From Hymenobacter sp. J193 (GTDB lineage Bacteria > Bacteroidota > Bacteroidia > Cytophagales > Hymenobacteraceae), in contig NZ_JAJONE010000001.1 of assembly GCF_024700075.1 (NCBI RefSeq), forward strand, positions 4,673,001 through 4,737,000: 64,000 bases of DNA, written 5' to 3'. Position 1 is the first letter of the stretch. Every line of letters starts with the position of its first letter. Shown here one piece after another: positions 29,325 through 41,093 of this stretch. The position numbers and the translations under genes were made by a program. The notes under the pieces are model-generated. The model was not told where the DNA came from. It saw nothing but the letters and a program-made list of their open reading frames with translations, and made no database searches.

Positions 29325-29714
29325 TTAGCATATCCGCTTACCAGCACGTTGGGCGGGCTTTTCCATGGCACGGTAGTCCGTCAGCAAGTAATTGGTTAGG
29401 GCTACGGCAAAGAAGGAGACGAAGTAACGCCGGGCATTAGGCTGCTTGAGTGCGCCCGTCAGCCAGGGCAACACGAGCAGCGCGGGCAAGAAGGGCGTTT
29501 CCACCTGTCCGTGTACGCGAAAGGGAACCACGCGCCTTAGCGCCAGCGGCTGGTCTGTCAGGGTGTTGAGCAGGCCCTGGGTGCCGGCAAAGGCATAGCA
29601 CAGCGTCCGGGCGGGGCCGTGCAGGTTGAACAGGCTAGGTGCCAGCGCCTGTAGAGCTACAAAACCATAGTCGATAGCCCCGTGCGCACGGGGGCCGATT
29701 GGGGGAGACGCCAT
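29325..29714 (-). CDS. Small polytopic membrane protein
   Basis: A 129-residue protein starting MASPPIGPRAHGAIDYGFVA, with three to four hydrophobic segments (ALQALAPSLFNLHG, LCYAFAGTQGLLNTLT, LPALLVLPWLTGAL, FFAVALTNYLLTDY). The opening pattern G-P-x-x-H-G-x-x-D-Y resembles small SPW-repeat-like membrane proteins that are frequent in Bacteroidota. The function is unknown. It borders decayed fragments downstream and is divergent from the metallopeptidase-like gene. Confidence 0.65.
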   Translation of the reverse strand: MASPPIGPRAHGAIDYGFVALQALAPSLFNLHGPARTLCYAFAGTQGLLNTLTDQPLALRRVVPFRVHGQVETPFLPALLVLPWLTGALKQPNARRYFVSFFAVALTNYLLTDYRAMEKPAQRAGKRIC

Positions 29715-29868
29715 AAAAAGAAAGTCGTTGGTCTATTTTCCCAACGCTGCCCCAACCGGCAGGTTATAGCCCAGCTTAGGGGCCGCTGCTTCACTTAGGA
29801 AGAAAGCTGGCCCATACGGATATTTGCCCTGCTCTTGGAACACATTCTTCTGTACAGACTTTTTGGTC

Positions 29869-31133
29869 ATGACCTTTCCTAAACGGTTGAAGGCCCTGCA
29901 ACTGGTTTTCTGCGGCTTCCTGTTCTGCGGCCTGCTACCCGCTACGCCGGGCGTTAGCCAACAGGGCTTCCCGCGCTACTACGAGTACCTGGGGCTGCTC
30001 AGCAAAGCTGATTCCCTGACCAAGGTCCGCCAGTACCGTCTGGCCGCTGCCCTCTACGGGCAGGCCGCCCGCGTCAGGATCGAGCGGGCATTCCCATCCC
30101 GCCCGCCGAAAGCCGGTACCAGGCCGCCCGGGCCTGGGCACAGGCCTCGGTGACGGACAGTGCCTTTTCCTACCTGCAGATGATGGCCCGGCAGGAATTC
30201 ACCCTTGCCGATACGCTGCGGCAGGATGCGCAGCTGCAGCCCCTGCACGCCGATGCCCGCTGGCCTGCTCTGCTTATACATGTCGAGCGCAACGCTACCC
30301 GGCAAACCCGGCTGGCCCAGCTTTACCGGGAGCGGACGACGTTCACCGGCCCTGCGGAGGAAATCGTCTTCACCCCACCCCAGGCGTACGTGCGGCAGTT
30401 TATTTATAACGACACGCTGGCCCTTACCTCCATCAACTACGCCAACTTCCGCCTGTTCTTTCGGGGCAACTCCTACACGGCCGCGCACTTGCCTGAGCTC
30501 AAAACTGAGTTGGCTACTGCCTGGCCGCGCATCCTGAGCGTACTCCAGGTGTCTGCCTACCACAAGGGCGTATACCTGACGCTCGTCGATTCGAAGCAGG
30601 AACTAAAGGAACTGACGGGCCTGAGCCCGGCTGGCGGTTTTGCCCTGGTCGGGCAGGATGCCATCTTTCTGGTTAACACCCCCACGCGGCGCCTGCAGGC
30701 CAGGCACGAAGTATTTCACCTGCTCGCCAATGAGGTTTGGGGCGTTACGCAGTCGCGCCTGCTCAACGAGGGAGGAGCCGTGTACTGCGATAATGAATGC
30801 TGGTACGAGAATGCCATCTACAGCATCAACGCCTACCTGCTGCAAACGGGGAAGCTGTTGCCTTTGGCCCGTCTGATCAATGACTTTGACAATGCAGCGC
30901 GTACGGAACAGGTGGCCGCCTACCTGCAAAGCGCCGGGCTGTTTAAGTACCTCTACGAGCAGTACGGCGTCGAGAAAATGAAAAGGCTCTGGCTCGAAGG
31001 CTTCGAAAAATTCCCTGTTATCTACGGCTTCCCCGTGAGCCGGCTGGAAAAGGAATGGAAGGCTTATATCCGCAAGATTGCTTTGCCCAAGCATATGGAC
31101 TGGACGAAAGTCAGCCAGCAAGGCTGCGGCTAA
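29869..31133 (+). pseudogene. Secreted zinc metallopeptidase-like protein, frameshifted
   Basis: The first frame from ATG 29869 has a signal peptide (ALQLVFCGFLFCGLLPATPG) and a TPR-like start (YRLAAALYGQAARV). Around 30070-30087 the coding signal shifts by one base into a frame reading RAGIPIPPAESRYQAARAWA, then DSAFSYLQMM, to the stop at 31133. One missing base would restore about 421 residues. The C-terminal half contains HEVFH (HExxH zinc motif, near 30705) and LLNEGGAVYCD about 20 residues later, whose Glu could be the third zinc ligand, as in gluzincins. The shift could be a sequencing error or a real inactivating deletion. The GTG at 30150 is not a convincing independent start. Confidence 0.75.
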
Positions 31134-31377
31134 TAGACGTATCTTTTCTTCCATTCATTCCACGGCGTTGCCGGCCGCATGCCGCAGGCGCTTGTTAGAA
31201 AGCAGCTTGGTGGAGTTATAGGGACTGTCTGCGCCCAGTCATCATCAGGGAAGAGGGAAAACAATATTTACCGATAGAGACGGCGGTTTGAACGACCAGG
31301 TTAGTTGATTCAACGGAAACTGGACCACAGCACAGCACGGGCCGAAAGCCCAGCCGTACTAGAGGTACCGTTCTTCG

Positions 31378-31953
31378 TTGCCCCACCTACCCGTGACTAG
31401 CATTCTATCCAGCTCTGCGGCCGAGGCCGAAGCCCAGCTTGTGCAGCGGCTCTATGCCCGCGACGAGGCTGCTATGACCTTTTTCTATACAAATTACCGC
31501 GTGGCCCTGCATCGGGTCATTCTACGTGTCGTCAAAAGCCCGGAACTGGCGGAGGATGTACTGCAGGAAAGCATGCTCAAATTTTGGCAGAGCTTCGCTC
31601 ACTACGATGCCACCCGAAGCCGGCTCTTCACCTGGGCGCTAACCATCTGCCAGCACCAGGCCATCGACACGCTTCGGCTCAGGGCCAACCGTGAATGGGC
31701 TAAAAGCACGGATATCACCGAGTGCGCACCCGTCCGGCAACTGGTGACGCCCGCCGCCAGCATGCTCAGCGCTGATTTGGCTACCTGCTTGGCGCGCCTG
31801 AAGCCCATTTACAAGGAAGTGCTGCAGTACCGCTTGCAGCAGCAGATGACCCTGGAGGAAATTGCCGAGTTCCTGGATATGCCAGTGGGTACCGTCAAAA
31901 ACCGCAGCCGGGTAGCCATGCACCGCCTGTTGCTGATCTGGCAGAGCAGCTAG
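31378..31953 (+). CDS. ECF-type RNA polymerase sigma factor (orphan)
   Basis: About 186-191 residues. No ATG fits; TTG 31378 and GTG 31393 are the candidate starts. Region 2 is clear (RVVKSPELAEDVLQESMLKFW, then LFTWALTICQHQAIDTLR). Region 4 is at the C-terminus (LKPIYKEVLQYRLQQQMTLEEIAEFL, VGTVKNRSRVAMHRL). No anti-sigma gene is adjacent, unlike the sigma factor at 1288-1866. The next plus-strand gene is a serine hydrolase 460 bp downstream. Confidence 0.88.
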   Translation: MPHLPVTSILSSSAAEAEAQLVQRLYARDEAAMTFFYTNYRVALHRVILRVVKSPELAEDVLQESMLKFWQSFAHYDATRSRLFTWALTICQHQAIDTLRLRANREWAKSTDITECAPVRQLVTPAASMLSADLATCLARLKPIYKEVLQYRLQQQMTLEEIAEFLDMPVGTVKNRSRVAMHRLLLIWQSS

Positions 31954-32416
31954 CAAGACGCCGTCAGCGCTGAACTTCGGAGCATTATTGCCCGAGTAAG
32001 TTAGTGCTCCTGGCTCAGGGCTGATTTTCTGCGGCCTTCTATACCAGTTAGCATCCTGGTGGCCACCGTCACCATCTTTCTGGTCGCGCATTGCGGGCAG
32101 AGTGGCCACAGATACAGCGGGCCTACCCAAACTATGCATGTTTGCCCGGTAAGTAGAAACGTGGATAAACGGCGTATCCAGCCCCATAGATTAGATGCAA
32201 AGACCGTCAACAAGACGAGTCTATGTTTTATTTCTGTATACTACTATGTATAACAAGGTTCTATTTGTATGTTTGTAGCGAGCTGCCTGGGTCGGAGCTT
32301 TCAGCCACCTGATTATTTGCTCTGCTGGACTGCTGCTACGGTTTGCAGCAGCCCCAGGTACCCACTCACCGCCACATTCACCGCCATTCTACTTTCCTTC
32401 TTCTTTCCACCAAGCC
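31954..32416. other. Gene-free spacer before the serine hydrolase
   Basis: I see no convincing gene in this 463-bp stretch. TATGTTTG at 32268-32275 fits the -7 consensus and could serve the serine hydrolase gene, with a leader of about 135 nt, but a good -33 box is not evident. Confidence 0.45.
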
Positions 32417-33904
32417 ATGAAAACTTACCGGTATCCTTTCTTCTTTCGCGCCATTGCCGTTGCTTTGCTTTTGCTGCTTGGCAGCGTAGGAGCCAGCCAG
32501 GCCCAATCTACTCCCGACAGCGTTGACCAGCTCGTGCAAAGCGCCATGCAGCAGTTACGCATCCCGGGCTTGCAACTGGCGGTGGTGCGGCACGGCCAGA
32601 TTGTGAAGCTGGGCAATTACGGCGTGGCTAACGTACAGGACTCAGTGCCGGTCACCACGCAGACGCGCTTTTTCCTGAACTCCATCACCAAGGCCTTCGT
32701 GGGTGTGGCCGTGATGCAGCTGGTGGAAGCCGGCAAGCTCGACGTGGGCGCGCCGGTAGGGCGCTACCTGCCCGAGCTGCCCGCCGCCTGGCACCCGGTC
32801 ACCGTGCGGCAACTGCTCACGCACACCTCCGGGCTGCCCGATATCATGCCCGAGGATGCGCTAGTAACCGAAAACAACGAAAAAGCGGCCTGGGCCCAGG
32901 TGCAAACCCAGCCGCTGGACTTTGCGGCCGGCCAAAAGTTCGCCTACAACCAAACCAATTACCTGCTGCTGGGCCAGCTCATCGATAAGCTCAGCGGCCA
33001 GCCCTTCGCCGAGTTTATCCATCAGCGGCAGTTCCAGGTGGTGGGCATGCCCCGCACTACCTCCGGCGACGCCCACGATGTGCTCCTGCACGGCGCCCGG
33101 GGCTACACCTTTACCCGGTACATTGATGGGCAGCCCCGCCGCGGCAAGGAGATGCGTAACCTGTTCGAGGTGTTTCCGCCTTCCTTGCGCGCGGCGGCTG
33201 GCATGAGCTCCACAGCTGAAGAAATGGCCCGCTGGCTGGTAGCCCTGCAACAGGGCAAGCTCCTGCAGCCCGCCAGCCTGACCACGCTCTGGACTGCGGG
33301 CCGCCTCAACGACGGCTCGGAGCGCGGCTTCGGTGGCAAGCTCACCGGCTATGCCCTGGGCTGGCCTACCGTCACGCGGCCCGAGCATCCGGCTGTGGCG
33401 CCCGTGGGCGGCGGCCGCTCCGCTGTATTTCTTTACCCAAAGGATGACCTGGCCATTGTGGTGCTGACCAACCTGCAGGGCGCGAGCCCGGAGCGGTTCA
33501 TTGATGCGCTGGCAGCCTGTTACCTGCCCGATATGCGCGTGGCTGACGGCTTCGGCCTGCCGCCAACCCTGCGCGCCCTGCACCGGACTCTGCGCCAGCG
33601 CGGCTTTGCCAACCTCGAAGAAGAAGTGAAAAAAGCCCGACGCAAGGATGCTGCCTACGCCTTGCCGGAAGATGCGGTCAACGCCTGGGGCTACTCTCTG
33701 GTGGAGCAGGATAAGCTCACTGATGCACTGGCCGTGTTTCGGCTCAATGCGCGCCTGTACCCCACCAGCGCCAACACCTACGACAGCTTGGCCGAAACCT
33801 ACGCCGCGCTGGGTAATAAGAAGCTGGCTACGCAGCACTACACCCGTGCCCTGGCGCTGAACCCCAACAACCGTACGGCGGCCGCGTATCTGAAGCAGCC
33901 GTAA
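32417..33904 (+). CDS. Secreted serine hydrolase (beta-lactamase/class C fold) with C-terminal TPR
   Basis: A 495-residue protein. A signal peptide lies at 1-30 (AIAVALLLLLGSVGASQAQ). The penicillin-binding/esterase fold has the nucleophile motif S-I-T-K in FFLNSITKAFVG. The second motif is YNQ (FAYNQTNYLLLG), where many relatives have YSN. The third position is a GGG stretch (VAPVGGGRSAVFLYP) instead of HxG or KTG. After residue 385 a short helical part and a TPR pair follow (LTDALAVFRLNARLYPTSANTYDS, LAETYAALGNKKLATQHYTRAL). It probably acts as an esterase or D-amino-acid-peptide hydrolase in the periplasm. Antibiotic hydrolysis cannot be inferred. Confidence 0.88.
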   Translation: MKTYRYPFFFRAIAVALLLLLGSVGASQAQSTPDSVDQLVQSAMQQLRIPGLQLAVVRHGQIVKLGNYGVANVQDSVPVTTQTRFFLNSITKAFVGVAVMQLVEAGKLDVGAPVGRYLPELPAAWHPVTVRQLLTHTSGLPDIMPEDALVTENNEKAAWAQVQTQPLDFAAGQKFAYNQTNYLLLGQLIDKLSGQPFAEFIHQRQFQVVGMPRTTSGDAHDVLLHGARGYTFTRYIDGQPRRGKEMRNLFEVFPPSLRAAAGMSSTAEEMARWLVALQQGKLLQPASLTTLWTAGRLNDGSERGFGGKLTGYALGWPTVTRPEHPAVAPVGGGRSAVFLYPKDDLAIVVLTNLQGASPERFIDALAACYLPDMRVADGFGLPPTLRALHRTLRQRGFANLEEEVKKARRKDAAYALPEDAVNAWGYSLVEQDKLTDALAVFRLNARLYPTSANTYDSLAETYAALGNKKLATQHYTRALALNPNNRTAAAYLKQP

Positions 33905-33945
33905 TAGCTAAGAAGCTGGCCTGCCCTTACGCCCGTAAACAGCAA

Positions 33946-33970
33946 AGCCCCGGCCTGATTGGCCGGGGCT
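33946..33970. terminator. Terminator hairpin between convergent genes
   Basis: AGCCCCGGCC (33946-33955) pairs with GGCCGGGGCT (33961-33970) around TGATT. The T-tract is weak on the plus strand (GGTTGAG), so efficiency is uncertain. Confidence 0.6.
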
Positions 33971-33995
33971 GGTTGAGCTATGAGTAAAAGCTGGG

Positions 33996-34211
33996 CTAGC
34001 GGACGAAAAAGCCTTTTTCTTCCCAGGCTTTTACGTTCTGGGAGCGAACAAAGCGGGTTTCGATATGGCCCCAGGCGTCCTGCTTGTACATCACGGTTTT
34101 CCCTTCTTCCCGGGTGTGCAGCGCCTGTAGCTGCTCGGCGTGGGAAAGGGTAGGAGCGGCCGTTTCAGGGGCTTTGCGAGGACGAGGACGTTTACTTGTT
34201 GGTGTTGTCAT
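33996..34211 (-). CDS. Small basic protein, unknown
   Basis: A 71-residue protein. The N-terminal half is basic and Pro/Thr-rich (TTPTSKRPRPRKAPETAAPT). The C-terminal half has an alternating pattern (EGKTVMYKQDAWGHIETRFV) ending AWEEKGFFVR. No signal peptide is present. It could bind nucleic acid through the basic tail, which is inference only. It converges on the serine hydrolase gene. Confidence 0.55.
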   Translation of the reverse strand: MTTPTSKRPRPRKAPETAAPTLSHAEQLQALHTREEGKTVMYKQDAWGHIETRFVRSQNVKAWEEKGFFVR

Positions 34212-34458
34212 AAGAAAGCAACCGGCAGCAGGCTAAAAGGGTTCGGACGAAAGGTAAAGCATTTCCCTTTGCTATATACCCCGGGCGCGGCCGTCGGTTG
34301 CTGCAATACCCCGGCCAACGAAAATTAGTTGGCACTCGGCGCGGATTTTAGGTCTCGTGTGCACAGGCTACCGGGCAGGCCGTACCCAGACTTTTCTGCG
34401 CCCCAGGCATCATTCCGGGCTTTTAGGTTGTATTATTGACGGTCTAACATCCTTGCCC

Positions 34459-34638
34459 ATGGAACCAGTTAACCTGCCCGCCGCCGACCCGGAAAAATCA
34501 GCAGATGATGAACTGTTAGCGGATTTGTCCGCTCTCACGGCGAACTTCAACCCCGAGCATATAGTGGAAGAGCTTGAGCAGCTTGAAGCGCTGGACGAGC
34601 AGCCGGCTCCGGATTCCGACCCGCCTGCTGGGGCATAG
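34459..34638 (+). CDS. Short acidic protein, doubtful
   Basis: A 59-residue frame from MEPVNLPAADPEKSADDELL. It is very acidic and leucine-containing (HIVEELEQLEALDEQ) with a Pro/Asp end. Its codon use resembles coding sequence, but there is no known family and no clear ribosome site. It lies 90 bp before aspA. Confidence 0.38.
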   Translation: MEPVNLPAADPEKSADDELLADLSALTANFNPEHIVEELEQLEALDEQPAPDSDPPAGA

Positions 34639-34713
34639 GCCCGGACTGTAGCCCGGAATACGGGCGCTTGAAGCCAACGTCGGCCCCAGCGCAGCCGTAG
34701 GAAGCTCCTCACT

Positions 34714-34720
34714 TACCTTG
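34714..34720 (+). promoter_or_regulatory. Candidate -7 box for aspA
   Basis: TACCTTG (TAnnTTG) lies only 7 bp before the aspA ATG, so the transcript would be almost leaderless if this box is used. Confidence 0.35.
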
Positions 34721-34727
34721 CTGCTTT

Positions 34728-36134
34728 ATGCCAACTTCCCGGCTCGAACACGACTTCCTGGGCGAACGACCCATCCCGCAAGACGCGTACTACGGCATCC
34801 AGACGCTGCGAGCCATCGAAAACTTCCGGATTACGGGTATTCCGCTGAAATCCGAGCCGCTGTTTGTACAGGCACTGGCCTACGTGAAAAAAGCCGCCGC
34901 GCTGGCCAACCAGGAACTCGGGGTGCTCGATGCCACCATTGCCGGCGGTATTGCCCGGGCGTGTGACCGGGTTATCAGCGGGGAGTTCGACGACCAGTTC
35001 CTGACCGATATGATTCAGGGCGGGGCCGGAACCTCCGTGAACATGAACGCCAACGAGGTTATTGCCAATGTGGCGCTGGAACTGCTCGGGCATCAGAAAG
35101 GCGAGTACCAGTTCTGCCACCCCAACAACCACGTCAACTGCTCCCAGTCCACCAACGACGCCTACCCGACGGCTTTCCGGATTGCGCTCAGCAACAAGCT
35201 GGTGAGCTACCGGCAGGCTTTGGAGCAGCTGGCGGAAGCTTTTGCCCAGAAAGGCGAGGAGTTCCAGAACGTACTCAAGATGGGCCGCACCCAGCTCCAG
35301 GATGCCGTGCCTATGAGCATGGGCGACGAGTTCAAGGCGTTTGCCACCAACCTGCGCGAGGAGCTGCTGCGCATCGAGGACAGCCGCCAGCTGATCAGCG
35401 AAATCAATATGGGCGCCACGGCCATCGGCACGGGCATCAACGCCCCGGCCGGCTACGCTGAGCTGGTCACCCGGCACCTGCGCACCATCACCGGGCTGGA
35501 CCTGCAGCTGGCCGGTGACCTGATTGAGGCCACCTACGACACCGGGGCCTACGTGCAGCTGTCGGGAGTACTCAAGCGCACGGCCGTGAAGCTGTCCAAG
35601 ATCTGCAACGATTTGCGCCTGCTGTCCTCAGGGCCGCGCACGGGCTTTTTTGAAATCAACCTGCCTCCGCTGCAGCCGGGTTCCAGCATTATGCCGGGTA
35701 AGGTAAATCCGGTGGTGCCGGAAGTCGTCAACCAGACCGCGTTCTACGTTATCGGAGCCGACCTGACGGTGACCATGGCCGCCGAGGCGGGGCAGCTGCA
35801 GCTGAACGTGATGGAGCCGGTTATTTCCTTTGCCCTATTTACGTCCATTTCCTACCTCACCAATGCCTGCCACACCCTGCGCGAAAAGTGCGTGGTAGGC
35901 ATCACCGCCAACAAGGAGCGGGCCGAGGAGCTGGTGCGCAACAGCATTGGTATCGTCACGCAGCTCAACCCGGTGCTGGGCTACGAAACGTCGGCCGAAA
36001 TTGCGAAGGAAGCCCTGCGCACCGGCAAGTCGGTGTATGCTATTGCCGTGACGGAGCGCCAGCTGCTCACGCAGGCCAAGTGGGACGAGATTTTCACGTT
36101 TGAGAACATGATCCGGCCCGATTTTATTCAGTAG
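34728..36134 (+). CDS. aspA: Aspartate ammonia-lyase
   Basis: A 468-residue member of the aspartase/fumarase superfamily. It begins RLEHDFLGERPIPQDAYYGI, as aspartases do. Superfamily signatures are GTSVNMNANEV, NCSQSTNDAYPTA (substrate carboxylate loop) and the flexible catalytic loop PGSSIMPGKVNPV, whose Ser acts as base. It converts L-aspartate to fumarate and ammonia in the cytoplasm. The E-R-P-I-P-Q-D-A-Y-Y-G start and I-x-N-F-R-I-T-G segment favour aspartase over class II fumarase. A separate gene for an HD hydrolase follows. Confidence 0.93.
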   Translation: MPTSRLEHDFLGERPIPQDAYYGIQTLRAIENFRITGIPLKSEPLFVQALAYVKKAAALANQELGVLDATIAGGIARACDRVISGEFDDQFLTDMIQGGAGTSVNMNANEVIANVALELLGHQKGEYQFCHPNNHVNCSQSTNDAYPTAFRIALSNKLVSYRQALEQLAEAFAQKGEEFQNVLKMGRTQLQDAVPMSMGDEFKAFATNLREELLRIEDSRQLISEINMGATAIGTGINAPAGYAELVTRHLRTITGLDLQLAGDLIEATYDTGAYVQLSGVLKRTAVKLSKICNDLRLLSSGPRTGFFEINLPPLQPGSSIMPGKVNPVVPEVVNQTAFYVIGADLTVTMAAEAGQLQLNVMEPVISFALFTSISYLTNACHTLREKCVVGITANKERAEELVRNSIGIVTQLNPVLGYETSAEIAKEALRTGKSVYAIAVTERQLLTQAKWDEIFTFENMIRPDFIQ

Positions 36135-36225
36135 CCGCTCATGTGGTTAGGTCCGGCGGCGCGTGGTGGCTGCAATAGTGTCCGCGCGCTGCCGTTCTTT
36201 TGCGGCTTACTTACCCCCACGAGCC

Positions 36226-36904
36226 ATGCCGCTTTCCTCCGCTGACCTGATAGCCCGCACGGCTGACTTCGTGCGCGAAAAATTCCTGCACGAAGGCTCC
36301 GGCCACGACTGGGAGCATATCCGCCGGGTGTGGCAGACGGCCCGCGCCCTGGCTGCCGAAACGCCCGGCGCCAACCCGCTGGTGACGGAGCTGGCGGCCC
36401 TACTGCATGATGTGGCCGACTGGAAATTTCACGGCGGCGACGAGGAAGCCGGCCCCCGGGCCGCGCGGGCCTGGCTGCAAAGCCTGGACGTGGCCGAGCC
36501 GGTTATCGGCCACGTCGAGACTATCATCCGCGAAATCAGCTTCAAGGGGCTTGGGGTGCCCACGCCCATGAGTACGTCCGAGGGTGAGCTGGTGCAGGAT
36601 GCCGACCGCCTCGATGCCATTGGCGCTATTGGCGTGGCGCGGGCCTTTGCCTACGGGGGCCACAAGGGGCGGCCCTTGCACGACCCGTCCGTTCCGCCCG
36701 TGGCTCACAGCTCGTTTGAGAGCTATAAGACCAATGCCGGCCCTACCATCAACCAGCTTCTATGAGAAGCTGCTGCACCTGCGCGAGCGGCTGCACACGC
36801 CGGCGGCCCGCCGGGTGGCCGGGCAGCGGCAGGCCTTTATGGAAAGCTTCCTGGCGCAGTTTCTGCGCGAGTGGGAGGGAAGTGACTTGCCCCCGGCCGC
36901 TTAA
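36226..36904 (+). pseudogene. HD-domain phosphohydrolase, frameshifted near the C-terminus
   Basis: From MPLSSADLIARTADFV the protein has HD-domain residues: His in GHDWEHIRRVW, the HD pair in AALLHDVADWKFHGGDEEA, and LVQDADRLDAIGAIGVARAF. The frame ends at a TGA (36763-36765) after NQLL. Deleting one base in CCAGC (about 36754) gives NHFYEKLLHLRERLHTPAAR and continues to a stop at 36902, adding about 47 residues that match the usual end of this family (FMESFLAQFLREWEG). The repaired length is about 225 residues. The likely activity is metal-dependent phosphohydrolysis. Loss of the last helix may or may not abolish activity. Confidence 0.85.
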
Positions 36905-36931
36905 CCCCGCCACGAATCGTACTTTTATCCC

Positions 36932-37171
36932 ATGACAAGTCGAGTATTCACCCGTTTCGTTCCGGCCCTGGCCCTGGTATTGCTGGCCGCATCCTGCCGT
37001 AACTGCCCCATCGAATCCTGCCGCACCCGTAAGGCCCACACCCACAACGGGGCGCGCTACCGGGGCCAGCCGCTTTGGAAAAAGCAGAGTCCGGCCATCG
37101 GCGAAAAAATCAAAGTGCACGACCAGAAAGACGGCCGGCACAAATCCGATAAAAGCAAGCCGAAAACCTAG
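36932..37171 (+). CDS. Small basic lipoprotein
   Basis: A 79-residue protein. The signal sequence FVPALALVLLAASC ends in a lipobox (LAAS-C, Cys22). The mature part is Lys/Arg/His-rich (RKAHTHNGARYRGQPLWKKQ, then KVHDQKDGRHKSDKSKPKT), with two more cysteines close to the lipidation site (CRNCPIESC). The function is unknown; an envelope-attached, polyanion-contacting role is possible. It precedes gyrA but is probably separate. Confidence 0.65.
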   Translation: MTSRVFTRFVPALALVLLAASCRNCPIESCRTRKAHTHNGARYRGQPLWKKQSPAIGEKIKVHDQKDGRHKSDKSKPKT

Positions 37172-37200
37172 CGCAGCTAGGCAAAACGGGCATTTTTTTG

Positions 37201-37208
37201 TACCTTGC
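37201..37208 (+). promoter_or_regulatory. Candidate -7 box of gyrA
   Basis: TACCTTGC follows a run of T then G (TTTTTTTG) and lies 65 bp upstream of the gyrA ATG. The hairpin 37230-37260 would lie in the leader. Confidence 0.45.
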
Positions 37209-37229
37209 AGGCTTAATCCTGTAACCGCC

Positions 37230-37260
37230 GGCCGGCTCCAAGGTGGAGCTTCAGCCGGCC
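37230..37260 (+). promoter_or_regulatory. Leader hairpin in the gyrA 5' UTR
   Basis: GGCCGGCT (37230-37237) pairs with AGCCGGCC (37253-37260); inside, CTCCA pairs with TGGAG around AGG. It ends 13 bp before the gyrA ATG and may affect translation or mRNA stability. No T-tract follows, so it is not a terminator. Confidence 0.5.
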
Positions 37261-37273
37261 TTCCCGACCTCTT

Positions 37274-39850
<2,577 letters not shown>

Positions 39851-39857
39851 CTTGCGG

Positions 39858-39885
39858 CGGCAGAACTCGGAAGCGGGTTCTGCCG
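39858..39885 (+). terminator. Terminator of gyrA
   Basis: CGGCAGAAC (39858-39866) pairs with GTTCTGCCG (39877-39885), loop TCGGAAGCGG, followed by TTTGCTTT. Confidence 0.78.
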
Positions 39886-39934
39886 TTTGCTTTGGCACTC
39901 ACCCTAATCCTCATTTTTCTTCAAAAGAAACCCA

Positions 39935-41074
39935 ATGAAGAAGTTCCTCCTGACTATTGCGGCCGCCTGTGCTATGCAAGCCGCCCTGGCCCAAAACTCA
40001 GCCGTAACCAATGCCGTCCTGTACCAGCGGCAGGGCACCCTGGACAAAGCCCGCACGGAGATTGACAAAGCCGTTCAGAACGAGAAAACCAAGGGCAAAG
40101 CCAAAACCTGGTACACCCGCGGCGAAGTGTATGAAGGCATGCTGGGCATGCCAATCTACAGCAAGATGCTGCAGCCCGGCGAGGGCGCAAAGGTGGCCTT
40201 CGAGTCGTATCAGAAAGCCATTGAGCTGGAAGGCAAAGACAGCGAATATGGTAAGCTGGCCGTGGGCAAGCTGGACAATCTCTATGCCGTGGCCCTCAAC
40301 GCCGGGGTAGAAAATTATAACGGCCAGAAGTACGACGATGCTATCAACTCGTACAAAATGGCCCAGCAGATTCGCCCGCAGGATACTACGGCGTATCTGT
40401 ATGCTGCCTACGCCTCGGAAGCCAAGCAGGATTTCGCCGGTGCCAAGGAAAACTACAACAAGCTGATGGGCATCAACTACAAGTCGCCGCAGATGTACGG
40501 CCGCTTGCTGCAGATTGCCCGCCAGGAAAAGGATGAAGCCGCTGCCCGCAAAGTGGTGCAGGATGCCTTGGCCGCGTATCCCAACAATAAAGGCTTCATG
40601 CTCGAAGATCTGAACATGGAGCTGAGTGCCGGCCGCGGCAAGCAGGCTCTCGACAAAATTGACCGCGCCATTGCGGCCGACCCCACGAATGCCAACCTGT
40701 ACGCGGTGAAAGGCTCGATTCTGGACCAGAACAAGCAGACGGATCAGGCATTTGCCGCTTACAAGAAGGCCGTAGAAATTGACCCGAATAACTTTGATGC
40801 GCAATTCAACCTGGGCGTGTACAACTTCAACAAAGGTGCCGACCTGTACACGAAGGTGAGCCGCATGGATCAGGCTGCTTATATGAAGTCGGGTAAAAAG
40901 ATGGAAGCCGATGGAAAGAAGTACTTTGACCAGGCGCTTCCATACTTCGAGAAAGCACTGGAACTCCAGCCTAAAGATCAGGCAACCATCAAATCACTGA
41001 GCCGGGTATATACCACGCTCAAGCGCAATGCTGACGCAGAGCGAATGAATAAGATGCTTGATGGCATGAAATAG
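39935..41074 (+). CDS. Periplasmic TPR-repeat protein
   Basis: A 379-residue protein with a signal peptide (TIAAACAMQAALAQ). About five to six TPR units follow, e.g. AVLYQRQGTLDKARTEIDKAV, DDAINSYKMAQQIRPQDTTAYLYA, QALDKIDRAIAADPTNANLYAVKG and QAFAAYKKAVEIDPNNFDAQFNLG, ending in YFEKALELQPKDQATIKSLS. This is a scaffold type common in Bacteroidota periplasm; the partner is unknown. It may be co-transcribed with gyrA only by read-through, since a terminator lies between. Confidence 0.87.
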   Translation: MKKFLLTIAAACAMQAALAQNSAVTNAVLYQRQGTLDKARTEIDKAVQNEKTKGKAKTWYTRGEVYEGMLGMPIYSKMLQPGEGAKVAFESYQKAIELEGKDSEYGKLAVGKLDNLYAVALNAGVENYNGQKYDDAINSYKMAQQIRPQDTTAYLYAAYASEAKQDFAGAKENYNKLMGINYKSPQMYGRLLQIARQEKDEAAARKVVQDALAAYPNNKGFMLEDLNMELSAGRGKQALDKIDRAIAADPTNANLYAVKGSILDQNKQTDQAFAAYKKAVEIDPNNFDAQFNLGVYNFNKGADLYTKVSRMDQAAYMKSGKKMEADGKKYFDQALPYFEKALELQPKDQATIKSLSRVYTTLKRNADAERMNKMLDGMK

Positions 41075-41093
41075 GGGAGACAATTTCTTAAGT

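Noticed and set aside
30150..31133. An independent gene starting at GTG 30150
   Set aside because: The frame continues upstream with protein-like sequence (RAGIPIPPAESRYQAARAWA) that belongs to the same protein as the signal-peptide half.
32059..32253. A 64-codon open frame before the serine hydrolase
   Set aside because: Composition is not coding-like, it has no ribosome-binding or promoter context and no recognisable family.
36584..36904. An independent gene covering the end of the HD hydrolase
   Set aside because: Its first part is an out-of-frame translation of the HD gene; only the last 47 codons are coding-like, and they continue the HD protein after a one-base correction.
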